The notes under the pieces are model-generated. The model was given only the letters and a program-made list of their open reading frames with translations. It had not been told where the DNA came from and searched no databases. From positions 9,716-73,715 of the forward strand of contig JBMOOM010000067.1 of NCBI GenBank assembly GCA_049323275.1: a stretch of DNA of 64,000 nucleotides, given 5' to 3'. Positions 45,759 to 54,267 of this stretch are shown here, in pieces (positions within the stretch are counted from its first letter, which is position 1; every line of letters starts with the position of its first letter). Source of the stretch: Taklimakanibacter sp049323275. Lineage in GTDB: Bacteria; Pseudomonadota; Alphaproteobacteria; Rhizobiales; Aestuariivirgaceae. Position numbers and translations under genes: made by a program.

Positions 45759-46772
45759 ATGCTGCTGACCCGACGTTCCGCCCTTCTGGCCCTGGGCGGC
45801 ACCGCCCTCCTGGCGACGCCCTTGCGGGGCGCCCTGGCCGAGGCCGCCCCCATCGACGCCACCATCGCCTATGGCAGCACCGGCTATACCTGGGCGCTGT
45901 CCTTCGTCGCCGAAGGCATCGACAGCTGGAAGAAGGAAGGCGTGACGCTGACCGCCCTCGACTTCCCGACGGGGCGCGAATCCATGCAGGCCTTGCTCGG
46001 CGGGTCGGCGCAATTCGCCACCTCGACCGACACGCCGGTGATCTTCGCCGCCCTCCAGGGCCTCAAGCCGAAAATCCTGGCGAGCTACAGCCGCTATTCG
46101 CGCGACATGAAAGTGACGATGAGCAAGGCGAGCGGCTCGTCCGAAAAGGATCCCTCCTCGCTCAAGGGCAAGACCATCGGCACCCGCGTCGGCACCAGCG
46201 GCCAGTATATGCTGTCGCGCTATCTGGCGATGGGCGGCCTGAAGGACAGCGACGTCAAGATCGTCGATCTCAATCCGAGCGACATGCTCGCCGCCACCTT
46301 GCGCGGCGATGTCGACGGCTTCGCCTGGACCTCGCAGGCCTCCAGGCTCGCCCTCGATGCCGCCCCCGACAAGATCTTCGAGATGACCCAGGACGGGCTC
46401 GAGAAATTCTTCGTCAGCCATCAGCTGCTGCTCGTCAACGAGGCGGCGCTGACCGGCAATCCCGAGCTCGGCGACCGCGCCGCGCGCGCTCTGCTCGCCG
46501 CCGAGGACTACATGGCGAAGAATACCTCCTGGCCCGAGATCGTGGCGCCGCGCGTGCGCGCCGAGCCCGAGTTCGTGCGCCAGATGACCTCGGTCTTCGA
46601 GTTCCAGGTGCGCCTCGATAAGGCCTTCCTCGACGATCTGGTCGCGCAGGCCGAATGGGCGATCAGTTCCGGCCTCGCCAAGCAGCCGGCCGAGGATGTG
46701 CGGACCCTGCTGTCGGGCCTCATCGCCTCCGAGCCCTTGAAGAAGGCCGCTCCCGACCGCGTGAGTATCTGA
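45759..46772 (+). CDS. ABC importer substrate-binding protein (nitrate/taurine/sulfonate type)
   Basis: The 337-residue precursor starts MLLTRRSALLALGGTALLA, a twin-arginine signal, cleaved near GALA at about residue 27. The mature protein shows the TauA/SsuA-type layout: GSTGYTWALSFVAEGIDSWKKEGVTL, TGRESMQALLGGSAQFATSTDTPV, LKGKTIGTRVGTSGQYMLSRYL and DVDGFAWTSQASRLAL. The start is set by AAGGAGA 8 bases upstream. Its operon adds an ATPase, permease, amidohydrolase and flavoprotein, so the ligand may be an organic acid, amide or heterocycle rather than a sulfonate. Confidence 0.85.
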   Translation: MLLTRRSALLALGGTALLATPLRGALAEAAPIDATIAYGSTGYTWALSFVAEGIDSWKKEGVTLTALDFPTGRESMQALLGGSAQFATSTDTPVIFAALQGLKPKILASYSRYSRDMKVTMSKASGSSEKDPSSLKGKTIGTRVGTSGQYMLSRYLAMGGLKDSDVKIVDLNPSDMLAATLRGDVDGFAWTSQASRLALDAAPDKIFEMTQDGLEKFFVSHQLLLVNEAALTGNPELGDRAARALLAAEDYMAKNTSWPEIVAPRVRAEPEFVRQMTSVFEFQVRLDKAFLDDLVAQAEWAISSGLAKQPAEDVRTLLSGLIASEPLKKAAPDRVSI

Positions 46773-46776
46773 CGTC

Positions 46777-47547
46777 ATGCCGCTGATCTCGATCGAGCAT
46801 GTTTCGCATCTCTATGTCGGGACCGGCGGCACTCCGTCCTGGGCCTTGCGCGATGTGAGCCTCGGCCTCGAAAGAGGCCGTTTCACCTGTCTCGTCGGCC
46901 CGTCGGGCTGCGGCAAGACCACTTTGCTGCAGCTCATCGCCGGTTTCATCAAGCCGACCGCCGGCAGCGTGCATCTCGACGGCCGGCCGATCTCGGGGCC
47001 GGGCCCCGACCGCAGCGTCGTCTTCCAGGAATATGCGCTCTTCGCCTGGTTCACGGTGCGCCAGAATGTCGAATTCGGCCTGCGCGTCGCCGGCATGACG
47101 GCGGCGGAGCGGCGCAAGCGCTCCGACGATCTGCTCGCCATGATCGGCATGAGCCACGCGGCCGACCGTTATCCGCATGAATTGTCGGGCGGCATGCGCC
47201 AGCGCGTGGCGGTGGCGCGCGCCCTCGCCATCCATCCGCAAGTGGTGCTGATGGACGAGCCTTTCGCCGCCGTCGATGCGCTGACCCGCGCCACGCTGCA
47301 GGAAGAATTGCTGCGGCTGTGGCAGCAACTGGGACTCAGCATCGTCTTCATCACCCACAATGTCGACGAAGCGGTGTTCCTCGCCGATGACGTCGTGGTG
47401 ATGTCGGCGCATCCGGGCTCCATCCAGGAGATCATGGCCATCGACATGCCGCATCCGCGCGATCGCGGCTCGCCCGAATTCGCCAAGTGGTATGCGCGCA
47501 TCACTGCGGCGCTGCATCGGGACCAGAACCGGAAGCAGGCCGCCTGA
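46777..47547 (+). CDS. ABC importer ATPase (TauB/SsuB type)
   Basis: The 256-residue ATPase has Walker A GPSGCGKT at about 41-48, VFQEYALFAWFTVRQNVEFGLRVAG, signature HELSGGMRQRVAVARALAIHPQ, Walker B VVLMDEPFAAVDALTR and the switch His in FITHNVDEAV. The length is standard for this type, with no extra regulatory domain. It starts 4 bases after the binding-protein stop and its stop overlaps the permease start (TGATG). Confidence 0.93.
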   Translation: MPLISIEHVSHLYVGTGGTPSWALRDVSLGLERGRFTCLVGPSGCGKTTLLQLIAGFIKPTAGSVHLDGRPISGPGPDRSVVFQEYALFAWFTVRQNVEFGLRVAGMTAAERRKRSDDLLAMIGMSHAADRYPHELSGGMRQRVAVARALAIHPQVVLMDEPFAAVDALTRATLQEELLRLWQQLGLSIVFITHNVDEAVFLADDVVVMSAHPGSIQEIMAIDMPHPRDRGSPEFAKWYARITAALHRDQNRKQAA

Positions 47548-48380
47548 TGCGTGACGACAAAACGGACATCGCGGCGCTCGAGGCGCATTTCCTCGCCGAT
47601 CACCAGCAGGGCGTCCGGATGCGGCGCTGGCGCGGCATCGCCCTCAACATTCTGGGTGTTCTCCTGTTCCTGGCGGTCTGGGAGATCATCCCACGGCTGG
47701 GCCTCGCCAATCCGGTGCTGTTCCCGCCACCCTCGAAAGTCCTCGAGGCCGCGTGGCCGATGCTGGGCTCGGGCGAGATTCCCTGGAACATCCTGGTGAG
47801 CCTGGGGCGCGCCGGCTCGGGCTTCCTCATCGCCGCGGTGCTGGGTGTCGCCATCGGCGTCGCCACCGCGCGCGCGCCGGTGATCCGCGACCTGCTCGAG
47901 CCCTTGCTGCACGGCTTCCGCTCGGTGCCGGTCATCGCGCTGGTCCCGGTCTCGGTCCTGTGGTTCGGCATCGGCGAGGGCGCCAAGATCGCGCTTGTCG
48001 CCACCGGCGCCTTCTTCCCGATCTGGATCAACGCCTTCATCGGCGTGCGCGACGTGCATGAGATATACCTGCGCTCCGCCGCCTGTCTCGGCGCCAATCG
48101 CTGGCAGACCCTGCGCTATGTCGTCCTGCCGGCGGCGCTGCCCTTCATCATCGCGGGGCTCAGGCAGGGCATCGCCATCGCGCTCATCGTGCTGGTCGCC
48201 GCCGAGCTGGCGGGCGCCCGCGCCGGCGTCGCTTATATGATGTCGATGGGCCATCAGCTGTTCCGCGTCGACATCATGTTCGCCGGTCTGGTCATCCTAG
48301 GTTTCCTCGGTTTTGCCGGCGACCGCCTGTTCGTCGCTTTGTGCCGCAAGCTGTTCCCGTGGTATCGCCCCAGTGCCTGA
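47547..48380 (+). CDS. ABC importer permease (TauC/SsuC type)
   Basis: The 277-residue membrane protein has about six helices, the first near residues 30-50 (WRGIALNILGVLLFLAVWEIIPRLG). The signature loop is EIYLRSAACLGANRWQTLRYVVLPAALPFIIAGLRQGIAIALI. It is translationally coupled to the ATPase gene and overlaps the GTG start of the amidohydrolase by eight bases. It forms a homodimeric channel in this transporter class. Confidence 0.9.
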   Translation: MRDDKTDIAALEAHFLADHQQGVRMRRWRGIALNILGVLLFLAVWEIIPRLGLANPVLFPPPSKVLEAAWPMLGSGEIPWNILVSLGRAGSGFLIAAVLGVAIGVATARAPVIRDLLEPLLHGFRSVPVIALVPVSVLWFGIGEGAKIALVATGAFFPIWINAFIGVRDVHEIYLRSAACLGANRWQTLRYVVLPAALPFIIAGLRQGIAIALIVLVAAELAGARAGVAYMMSMGHQLFRVDIMFAGLVILGFLGFAGDRLFVALCRKLFPWYRPSA

Positions 48381-50034
48381 CACGATCATCACCACCGGCC
48401 TGGTGCGCACGCTCGACGCCGAGGACAAGATCGCCGAGGCGATCGCGATCACGGGCAACCGCATTCTCGCTGTCGGCACGGCGGCGGAGCTCGCGGCGCG
48501 CGCCACCGAGAAGACACGCCTCATAGACCTGCCCGGCGCCACCATCACGCCCGGCATCAACGACGCCCACGCCCATATGGAGCGCGAGGGGCTGAAGCTC
48601 CGGCGCCCGTCGCTGGCGGGCTGCCGCTCGATCGCCGACATCCAGGCGCTCATCCGTGAGGAAGCGCGCAAGACGAAGCCCGGCCAATGGATCGTCACCA
48701 TGCCGGTCGGCGCGCCGCCCTTCTTCTTCGACGCGCTTGCCGGGCTTGCCGAAGGCCGTCCTCCCGACCGTCACGATCTCGACGCCGCGGCGCCCGATCA
48801 TCCGGTCCACATACCGGGCCTCTTCGGCAATTGGGGGGCGCCTCCCGGCTATTCCTGCCTCAACAGCCGCGCTCTGGCCCTCAACAACATCACCTCCGCG
48901 TCGAAGCCGAGCATCGCCGGCATCGAGATCGTCAAGGATGAAAAAGGCGAGCCGACCGGCGTCATCATCGAGCGCAATCCGCGCCCGATGGTCGAGTTCG
49001 ATCTTCTGCCCGCGGTGCCGCGTTTCACCGCCGCCGATCGCCGCGCCGGTATCGTCGCCTCGATGCGCCTCTATAATGGCGTCGGCACGACATCGGCCTA
49101 TGAAGGCCATGGCTCGGCCGCCGAGATCATCGGCCTCTATCGCGATCTGTGGGAGCGGAACGAGCTCACCGTGCGTCTGGGACTGGTGGTGAGCCCCTCT
49201 TGGAAGGATGCGGGCGAAGCGGCGGTCATCATGCGCGACTGGCTGGCGCAGGCGCGCGGCTCGGGGCTGGGTGATCCGTGGTTCCGGCTCTCCGGCATCC
49301 ATGTCGCTTATGGCGGCGACGACCGCATGGCGGAGATCGCCCGCAAGGATCTGCCCAATACCGGCTGGTCGGGCTTCGTCGAGCAGGCGCAGGGACCGAA
49401 GGATTTCGAAGAGCTGTGCCGGCTGGCGCTGTTTCACGATCTGCGGCTCAACACCATCGTCGCCGACCGCCTCGATGAGGTCGTCGCCATTCTCGAGCGG
49501 GTGAACGAGATCGCGCCTTTGGCCGGCAAACGCTGGGTGATCCAGCATATCGCCAGGACGGAGCGGGAAACGCTCGCCCGCCTAGCGCGGCTCGGCGTGC
49601 TGGTCACCACCATCCCGGTCTATTTCCTGTGGAAGGGCGGCCATTGGTATGACGAGGCCGACGGCGACCGGATCGTGCCGATGCGCACGATGCTCGATCT
49701 CGGCATCGATGCCGCCGCCGCCACCGACAACATACCCTACAATCCCGGCTTCACTCTGTGGACGATGTGCGAAAGGGTGCGCCGCTCCGACGGCAAGGTG
49801 CTGGGCGCCGCCGAGAAGCTGACGCGCCGCGAGGCGTTGCAGGCGCTGACGTTAAGCGGCGCGCGCCTCACTTACGACGAGCATCACAAGGGCCCGCTGG
49901 CGCCGGGCTTCCTCGCCGATCTCGCCGTCTTCGACACCGATCCGCTGACGGTCGAGGCGGAAAGGCTCAAGGACCTGTCGAGCCTCCTCACCATGGTGGA
50001 CGGCCGTATCGTCTACGAGCGTCCGCAGCTCTGA
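48373..50034 (+). CDS. YtcJ-type amidohydrolase
   Basis: The 553-residue metal-dependent hydrolase has the amino-terminal composite domain IITTGLVRTLDAEDKIAEAIAITGNRILAVG, metal ligands in PGINDAHAHMEREGL (about 61-75), VIQHIARTERETL with a later His, and TDNIPYNPGFTLW near residue 453 with the last Asp. No signal peptide is seen, so it acts in the cytoplasm. The start is GTG at 48373, giving an eight-base overlap with the permease; the open frame further upstream is inside that gene. It probably deacylates or opens the imported compound; the substrate is unknown. Confidence 0.85.
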   Translation: MPDTIITTGLVRTLDAEDKIAEAIAITGNRILAVGTAAELAARATEKTRLIDLPGATITPGINDAHAHMEREGLKLRRPSLAGCRSIADIQALIREEARKTKPGQWIVTMPVGAPPFFFDALAGLAEGRPPDRHDLDAAAPDHPVHIPGLFGNWGAPPGYSCLNSRALALNNITSASKPSIAGIEIVKDEKGEPTGVIIERNPRPMVEFDLLPAVPRFTAADRRAGIVASMRLYNGVGTTSAYEGHGSAAEIIGLYRDLWERNELTVRLGLVVSPSWKDAGEAAVIMRDWLAQARGSGLGDPWFRLSGIHVAYGGDDRMAEIARKDLPNTGWSGFVEQAQGPKDFEELCRLALFHDLRLNTIVADRLDEVVAILERVNEIAPLAGKRWVIQHIARTERETLARLARLGVLVTTIPVYFLWKGGHWYDEADGDRIVPMRTMLDLGIDAAAATDNIPYNPGFTLWTMCERVRRSDGKVLGAAEKLTRREALQALTLSGARLTYDEHHKGPLAPGFLADLAVFDTDPLTVEAERLKDLSSLLTMVDGRIVYERPQL

Positions 50035-51305
50035 TGAAGCCGCGCATCGTCATCATCGGCGGCGGCGCCGCCGGCGCCTGGATGCTGCTGCGCCTTCTGC
50101 GCGGTGTGGATGGTATTGATATCGTCGAGCCGCGCGACGCCCTGGGCCGCGGCCTCGCTTATTCGGCGCAGTCCGACAAACATCTCCTCAATGTGACGAC
50201 GCCCAAGATGGACACCTATGCCGAGGCGGACGATCCACTCTTCGAGCCATGGCTCGCCGCGCGCGCCGATCACGACTATGCGCCGCGCCGGCTCTATGGC
50301 GATTTCCTCACCGAAGCTGTTTCGAAAGCCATCGCTGGAAAGGATGTCCGCCATTTCCGGACGATGGCGAGTGCGATCCGTTCAACCGACGATAGACTCG
50401 CCGTCACCTTGGCGGACGGCAGGACGCTTACGGCCTCACATGCCGTGCTGGCGCTCGGCAATCTGCCGCCGCAATTCCTGGCACCCGGGGTCAGCGATCC
50501 GCGCATCATCGAACATCCTTGGAGCCTGACGCCGGAAAGAGCTGAAGGACGCGACCGTGTCGTCATCGCCGGTACCGGCCTGACCGCACTCGATGCCGTC
50601 ACGCTGATCGCGGAGGCCAACCCCAAGGCACATTTCACCCTGGCCGCGGCGCATCCGCTGACGCCGCCTTGTGATCGGACGGTGACACCCTGGGCCGAAG
50701 CCGAACACGTCATCGGTCATTCCCCCGCCGCCGTCTGGGGCATGACGAAGCGCGAACTGAGCCAGCGTGACTGGTATGAGGTTGTCGATGGCTTGCGCGG
50801 GCATGTCGAAACGATCTGGACAAGCTGGACACCGAACCAGCGCCGCAGCTTCATGCGGCATGGGGCGCGGCTGTGGCTGCATCACCGCCATCGCTCACCG
50901 CCGCCGACCTGGTGCCGGATCGAGGAGCTGAGGGCGGCCGGGCGCCTGTCCTTGCGTGCCGGCCGTATCCACCGCCTCACCCCGCATCCCGATCGTATCG
51001 ATGTCGATCTGGCCACCGGCACGCTCGCGGCCGATCTCGTCGTCAACACCACCGGACCGAGCCTTTCGTTGCGCACACATGTTCTGTTGAGCGCGCTTCT
51101 CGATGCGGGCCTCGTCACCGAATGCCCGCTGGGCCTCGGCATCGCCATCGACGATGACGGGCGCTGCCGGACGCGCGACGGTCAGCCCTCACGCCTGTTC
51201 GCGCTCGGCACCCTGACCCGCGGCCAGTTCTTCGAAACCGTCGCGGTGCCGCATATCAGAAGGCGCGCCGGAGATATTGCGGATGTTATCGTAAATAGCT
51301 CATAA
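50034..51305 (+). CDS. FAD/NAD(P)-binding oxidoreductase-like protein
   Basis: The 423-residue protein starts with a dinucleotide-binding motif MKPRIVIIGGGAAGAWMLLRLL (GxGxxG type). It has GLAYSAQSDKHLLNVTTPKMD, typical of the FAD-NAD(P)-binding family, and a second nucleotide-binding segment RVVIAGTGLTALDAVTLIAEANP. ALGTLTRGQFFETVAVPHIRRRAGDIA closes the FAD site. It overlaps the amidohydrolase by one base (TGATG) and is the last gene of the importer operon. It may oxidise or hydroxylate the released product; the reaction is not known. Confidence 0.78.
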   Translation: MKPRIVIIGGGAAGAWMLLRLLRGVDGIDIVEPRDALGRGLAYSAQSDKHLLNVTTPKMDTYAEADDPLFEPWLAARADHDYAPRRLYGDFLTEAVSKAIAGKDVRHFRTMASAIRSTDDRLAVTLADGRTLTASHAVLALGNLPPQFLAPGVSDPRIIEHPWSLTPERAEGRDRVVIAGTGLTALDAVTLIAEANPKAHFTLAAAHPLTPPCDRTVTPWAEAEHVIGHSPAAVWGMTKRELSQRDWYEVVDGLRGHVETIWTSWTPNQRRSFMRHGARLWLHHRHRSPPPTWCRIEELRAAGRLSLRAGRIHRLTPHPDRIDVDLATGTLAADLVVNTTGPSLSLRTHVLLSALLDAGLVTECPLGLGIAIDDDGRCRTRDGQPSRLFALGTLTRGQFFETVAVPHIRRRAGDIADVIVNSS

Positions 51306-51326
51306 ATGTATTTTATTAGTCATATT

Positions 51327-51345
51327 CGATATTGCAATTTTATCG
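51327..51345. promoter_or_regulatory. Candidate HipB operator
   Basis: CGATA (51327-51331) and TATCG (51341-51345) form a dyad with a 9-base centre in an AT-rich 62-base gap upstream of hipB. The flanks TT/AA extend it imperfectly. HipB proteins usually bind such dyads ahead of their own operon. Confidence 0.45.
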
Positions 51346-51367
51346 GAAATAGGCCATAAGCGCTCCT

Positions 51368-51619
51368 GTGACAGAACTGGCCCGCAGTCCGAAGCAAGTC
51401 GGTACTATCATCCGCCGCGCGCGCAAGCACCGCGGATGGAATCAGACGCAGCTCGCCGACCGGGCCGGGCTGCGCCAGGAAACGATATCCCTGATCGAGA
51501 CCGGCCATCCGGCGGCGAAGCTCGAGACCCTGCTCGACATAATGGCGGCGCTTGACCTTGAATTTCAGGTTGCGCCCAGATCCAAGGGCAAGGCGAACGC
51601 GATCGAGGACATCTTCTGA
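51368..51619 (+). CDS. hipB: HipB-like antitoxin, XRE-family DNA-binding protein
   Basis: The 83-residue protein has a compact helix-turn-helix VGTIIRRARKHRGWNQTQLADRAGLRQETISLIETG at about 11-46 and a short tail (RSKGKANAIEDIF), the usual HipB layout. It starts with GTG at 51368 and its stop overlaps the hipA ATG (TGATG). It should repress the operon and neutralise HipA, which places it in the nucleoid with its operator. Confidence 0.88.
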   Translation: MTELARSPKQVGTIIRRARKHRGWNQTQLADRAGLRQETISLIETGHPAAKLETLLDIMAALDLEFQVAPRSKGKANAIEDIF

Positions 51620-52932
51620 TGGGTCGCCGCCGGCAGCATGCGCCGCTCGGCGTCTATTTGAACAATCGCCTTCTTGGCCATCTTCTCAAAGAACCGGGAG
51701 GCGCCACGAATTTTCGTTATGACGAAAACTGGCTCGCCTGGGGCAGCGCCATTCCCGTTTCACTTTCACTTCCGCTTCGCGAGGACGCCTATCGCGGCCC
51801 GCCAGTCACCGCGGTGTTCGAGAATCTGCTGCCGGATTCCGAGATGCTGCGGCGCCAGATCGCAGAAAGGATGGGTGCTGAGGGAAGCGACGCTTATAGC
51901 CTGCTCACGACGATCGGCCGCGATTGCGTCGGAGCCTTGCAATTCATCCCGGAGGGAGAAGAGCTTGCCGCAGACCGCGGCGCAATCGAGGGCGATCCGC
52001 TCGACGACGGCGAAATCGAGAAGTTGCTGACAGGTCTTGCACGCGCGCCGCTCGGTCTTGCGCGTGACGATGATTTTCGGATCTCCCTGGCGGGCGCGCA
52101 AGAAAAGACGGCCCTTCTATACGACGGCGGAAAATGGCTGAAGCCGCACAGGACAACCCCGACCACGCATATCTTCAAGCCGGCGATCGGCAAGCTGCCG
52201 AACGGCATCGATCTCTCCGACAGCGTGGAGAACGAATATTATTGTCTCAAGCTCTTCTCCGCCTTCGGCCTGCCGACAAATGACGCGTCCATCGAGATCT
52301 TCGGCAAGACCAAGGCTCTCGTCGTTACGCGTTTCGACCGGCGCTGGACCAAAGACGGACGTCTACTGCGCCTGCCGCAGGAGGATTGCTGCCAGGCACT
52401 TTCCATCCCGCCGAGTCGAAAATACCAGGGTGAAGGCGGACCCGGCCTCGTAGGGATCCTCGATCTGCTCAAAGCCAGTGACACTCCCGAACAGGACCGC
52501 AAGATCATCCTGATGGCGCAGGTGCTGTTCTGGCTTATCGGCGCGAGCGACGGCCATGCGAAGAACTTCAGCATATTTCTAAGACCAGGCGGCAGCTTCA
52601 GTCTGACCCCCCTCTACGATATCCTGACCCTCCAGCCGAGTTACGATGCCCATCAGATGGACCGCAAACAGATGCGGCTGGCCATGTCGGTGGGCGACAA
52701 CAATCACTATCGAATCGATGGGATACGCAGCCGGCATTTCTTTCAGACCGGCAAAGCCGCGGGCCTGTCGAAATCAGCCGTCGCTGCCGCCATCGATGAG
52801 ATCGTCGACACTACTGGAAGGGCTATGACGACTCTGGCTGAGGGGTTGCCCCCTAACTTTCCAGAAAACATCCATGCCTCGGTCAGCAGGGCCATGAGCG
52901 AACGCCTCCGCCTTCTCACCGCGGAAGATTAG
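51619..52932 (+). CDS. hipA: HipA-family serine/threonine kinase toxin
   Basis: The 437-residue protein is a full-length HipA. FRISLAGAQEKTALLYDGGKWLKP (about 152-175) is the ATP-binding and gating loop, and THIFKPAIGKLPNGIDLSDSVENEYYCLKL is the nucleotide site. GASDGHAKNFSIFL (about 306-319) is the catalytic loop with Asp and Asn, and FSLTPLYDILTLQP (about 326-339) has the metal-binding Asp. In Escherichia coli HipA phosphorylates glutamyl-tRNA synthetase and induces dormancy. All key residues look intact, so the toxin is probably active. It converges on the DRL-like gene with a 6-base gap. Confidence 0.9.
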   Translation: MGRRRQHAPLGVYLNNRLLGHLLKEPGGATNFRYDENWLAWGSAIPVSLSLPLREDAYRGPPVTAVFENLLPDSEMLRRQIAERMGAEGSDAYSLLTTIGRDCVGALQFIPEGEELAADRGAIEGDPLDDGEIEKLLTGLARAPLGLARDDDFRISLAGAQEKTALLYDGGKWLKPHRTTPTTHIFKPAIGKLPNGIDLSDSVENEYYCLKLFSAFGLPTNDASIEIFGKTKALVVTRFDRRWTKDGRLLRLPQEDCCQALSIPPSRKYQGEGGPGLVGILDLLKASDTPEQDRKIILMAQVLFWLIGASDGHAKNFSIFLRPGGSFSLTPLYDILTLQPSYDAHQMDRKQMRLAMSVGDNNHYRIDGIRSRHFFQTGKAAGLSKSAVAAAIDEIVDTTGRAMTTLAEGLPPNFPENIHASVSRAMSERLRLLTAED

Positions 52933-52938
52933 CGCACC

Positions 52939-54267
52939 TCACTCCGCCGCGGCCAGGAACCGCGCATCCGCCTGATCGAGGCGGCGGCGGACCCGGGTGA
53001 TGGTGAGCGTGTCGTCGGGGACGCAATTGTCATAGGTGAGATAGCTGCCGGCCTTGACCGGCTTCACCACCTTCGCCCGCTCGGCGAGGCCGACGGGCAG
53101 CGCATTGGCGAGGCGCGCTTCGCTCCAGGTCATCGCCCAGGCGCGATATTCCGTCTCGCCGATCTTGCCCAGCGTTTCGCCGGGCTTGAGATCACGCTTG
53201 GCGAGGGCGATCGCTTCCGCCACCGGCCGGTCGAGCGGCACCATGTCGGCCTGCTTATGCAGCACCGCATGTGCCGCCGAGATCGGCACTTCGAGGCTGG
53301 TCAGATGGAACGGCCGGAACAGCGAGAAAAACGGCCCCTTGCCGACCTTCAGGTCGATCATGCGCTCGATGACGCGCGGATGATCGGCCTCGACGATGCA
53401 GAAGACGCCGGGCGCCACGCCCTTGCCGATCGAATAATCGACGCAACCGGCCTTGCCGAGCACGCCGCCCTTGGATTTCGGGATCAGCACCTGGGCGAGC
53501 TCGTCGCGCGTCGCCGCCGGGCCATGCATGCCGGGCTGGTCGGGCACCAGGCCGGTCGCATTGGCGATCGCCACCATCTCGACCATGGTCTTCGAGCCGT
53601 CGACGAATTCGACCAGCATGCGCGCATTCATGTTGCGCTCGCGGGCCTCCTTCTCGTAATCGGCCGGCACCGCGTCGAATTTGAGCGGATTGTTCTTGCC
53701 CTTGCCGGCGCAGACGATGGTGAGGCCGAGCGACTGGGCGAAGCCGATGAGCTCGAGCGCCGCGGCCGGCTCGTCGCCCGCCGCCCCCGTATAAACGACG
53801 CCGGCGCGGCGCGCCTCTTCATGCAGGAAGCGGCCGATGGTGATATCGGCCTCGACATTGAGCATCACGATCGGCTTGCCGGCCTTGATCGCGGCGAGCG
53901 CGAAGACGGCCCCTGTATCGGGATTGCCGGTGGCGTCGATCACCACATCGATACGCCCGGCGCCGACCAGCGCCTGAAGATCGCCGGTGATGGCGATCTT
54001 CTTCATCTCGATCAGCCGGTCGATATCCGGCGCGGTTTTCGCTTCGGCGAAATCTTCGCGCTTATGGCCGGCGAGCAGAAGCGCCGCTTGCGCATTGGCG
54101 ATAGTGAGCTCGGCGATCGCCGCGAGCCGCAGGCCCTGCATGCGGGCGAGCTGGACGGCGAGGTCGGTGCCCATCTGGCCGGCGCCGGCGACGCCGATCC
54201 GGATGGGGCCTTTCTCTTCGGCATGCCGGCGCAATTCACGCGCCAGCGGCGACACATTGGCGATCAC
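52939..54267 (-). CDS. DRL-like NAD(P)-dependent oxidoreductase with SAF domain (COG4091)
   Basis: The 442-residue protein has an amino-terminal Rossmann domain (IRIGVAGAGQMGTDLAVQLARM, about 22-43; IDVVIDATGNPDTGA), a catalytic region with VYTGAAGDEPAAALELIGFAQSLG, AGKGKNNPLKF, VEMVAIANATGLVPDQPGM, and a carboxy-terminal SAF-like domain (about 350-442). COG4091 includes DRL of Brucella abortus, a DXR-like enzyme able to make methylerythritol 4-phosphate from deoxyxylulose phosphate, but also proteins of unknown role. The start is GTG, overlapping the aldolase stop by four bases (GTGA). With an aldolase and kinase beside it, a sugar-phosphate substrate is likely. Confidence 0.75.
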   Translation of the reverse strand: MIANVSPLARELRRHAEEKGPIRIGVAGAGQMGTDLAVQLARMQGLRLAAIAELTIANAQAALLLAGHKREDFAEAKTAPDIDRLIEMKKIAITGDLQALVGAGRIDVVIDATGNPDTGAVFALAAIKAGKPIVMLNVEADITIGRFLHEEARRAGVVYTGAAGDEPAAALELIGFAQSLGLTIVCAGKGKNNPLKFDAVPADYEKEARERNMNARMLVEFVDGSKTMVEMVAIANATGLVPDQPGMHGPAATRDELAQVLIPKSKGGVLGKAGCVDYSIGKGVAPGVFCIVEADHPRVIERMIDLKVGKGPFFSLFRPFHLTSLEVPISAAHAVLHKQADMVPLDRPVAEAIALAKRDLKPGETLGKIGETEYRAWAMTWSEARLANALPVGLAERAKVVKPVKAGSYLTYDNCVPDDTLTITRVRRRLDQADARFLAAAE

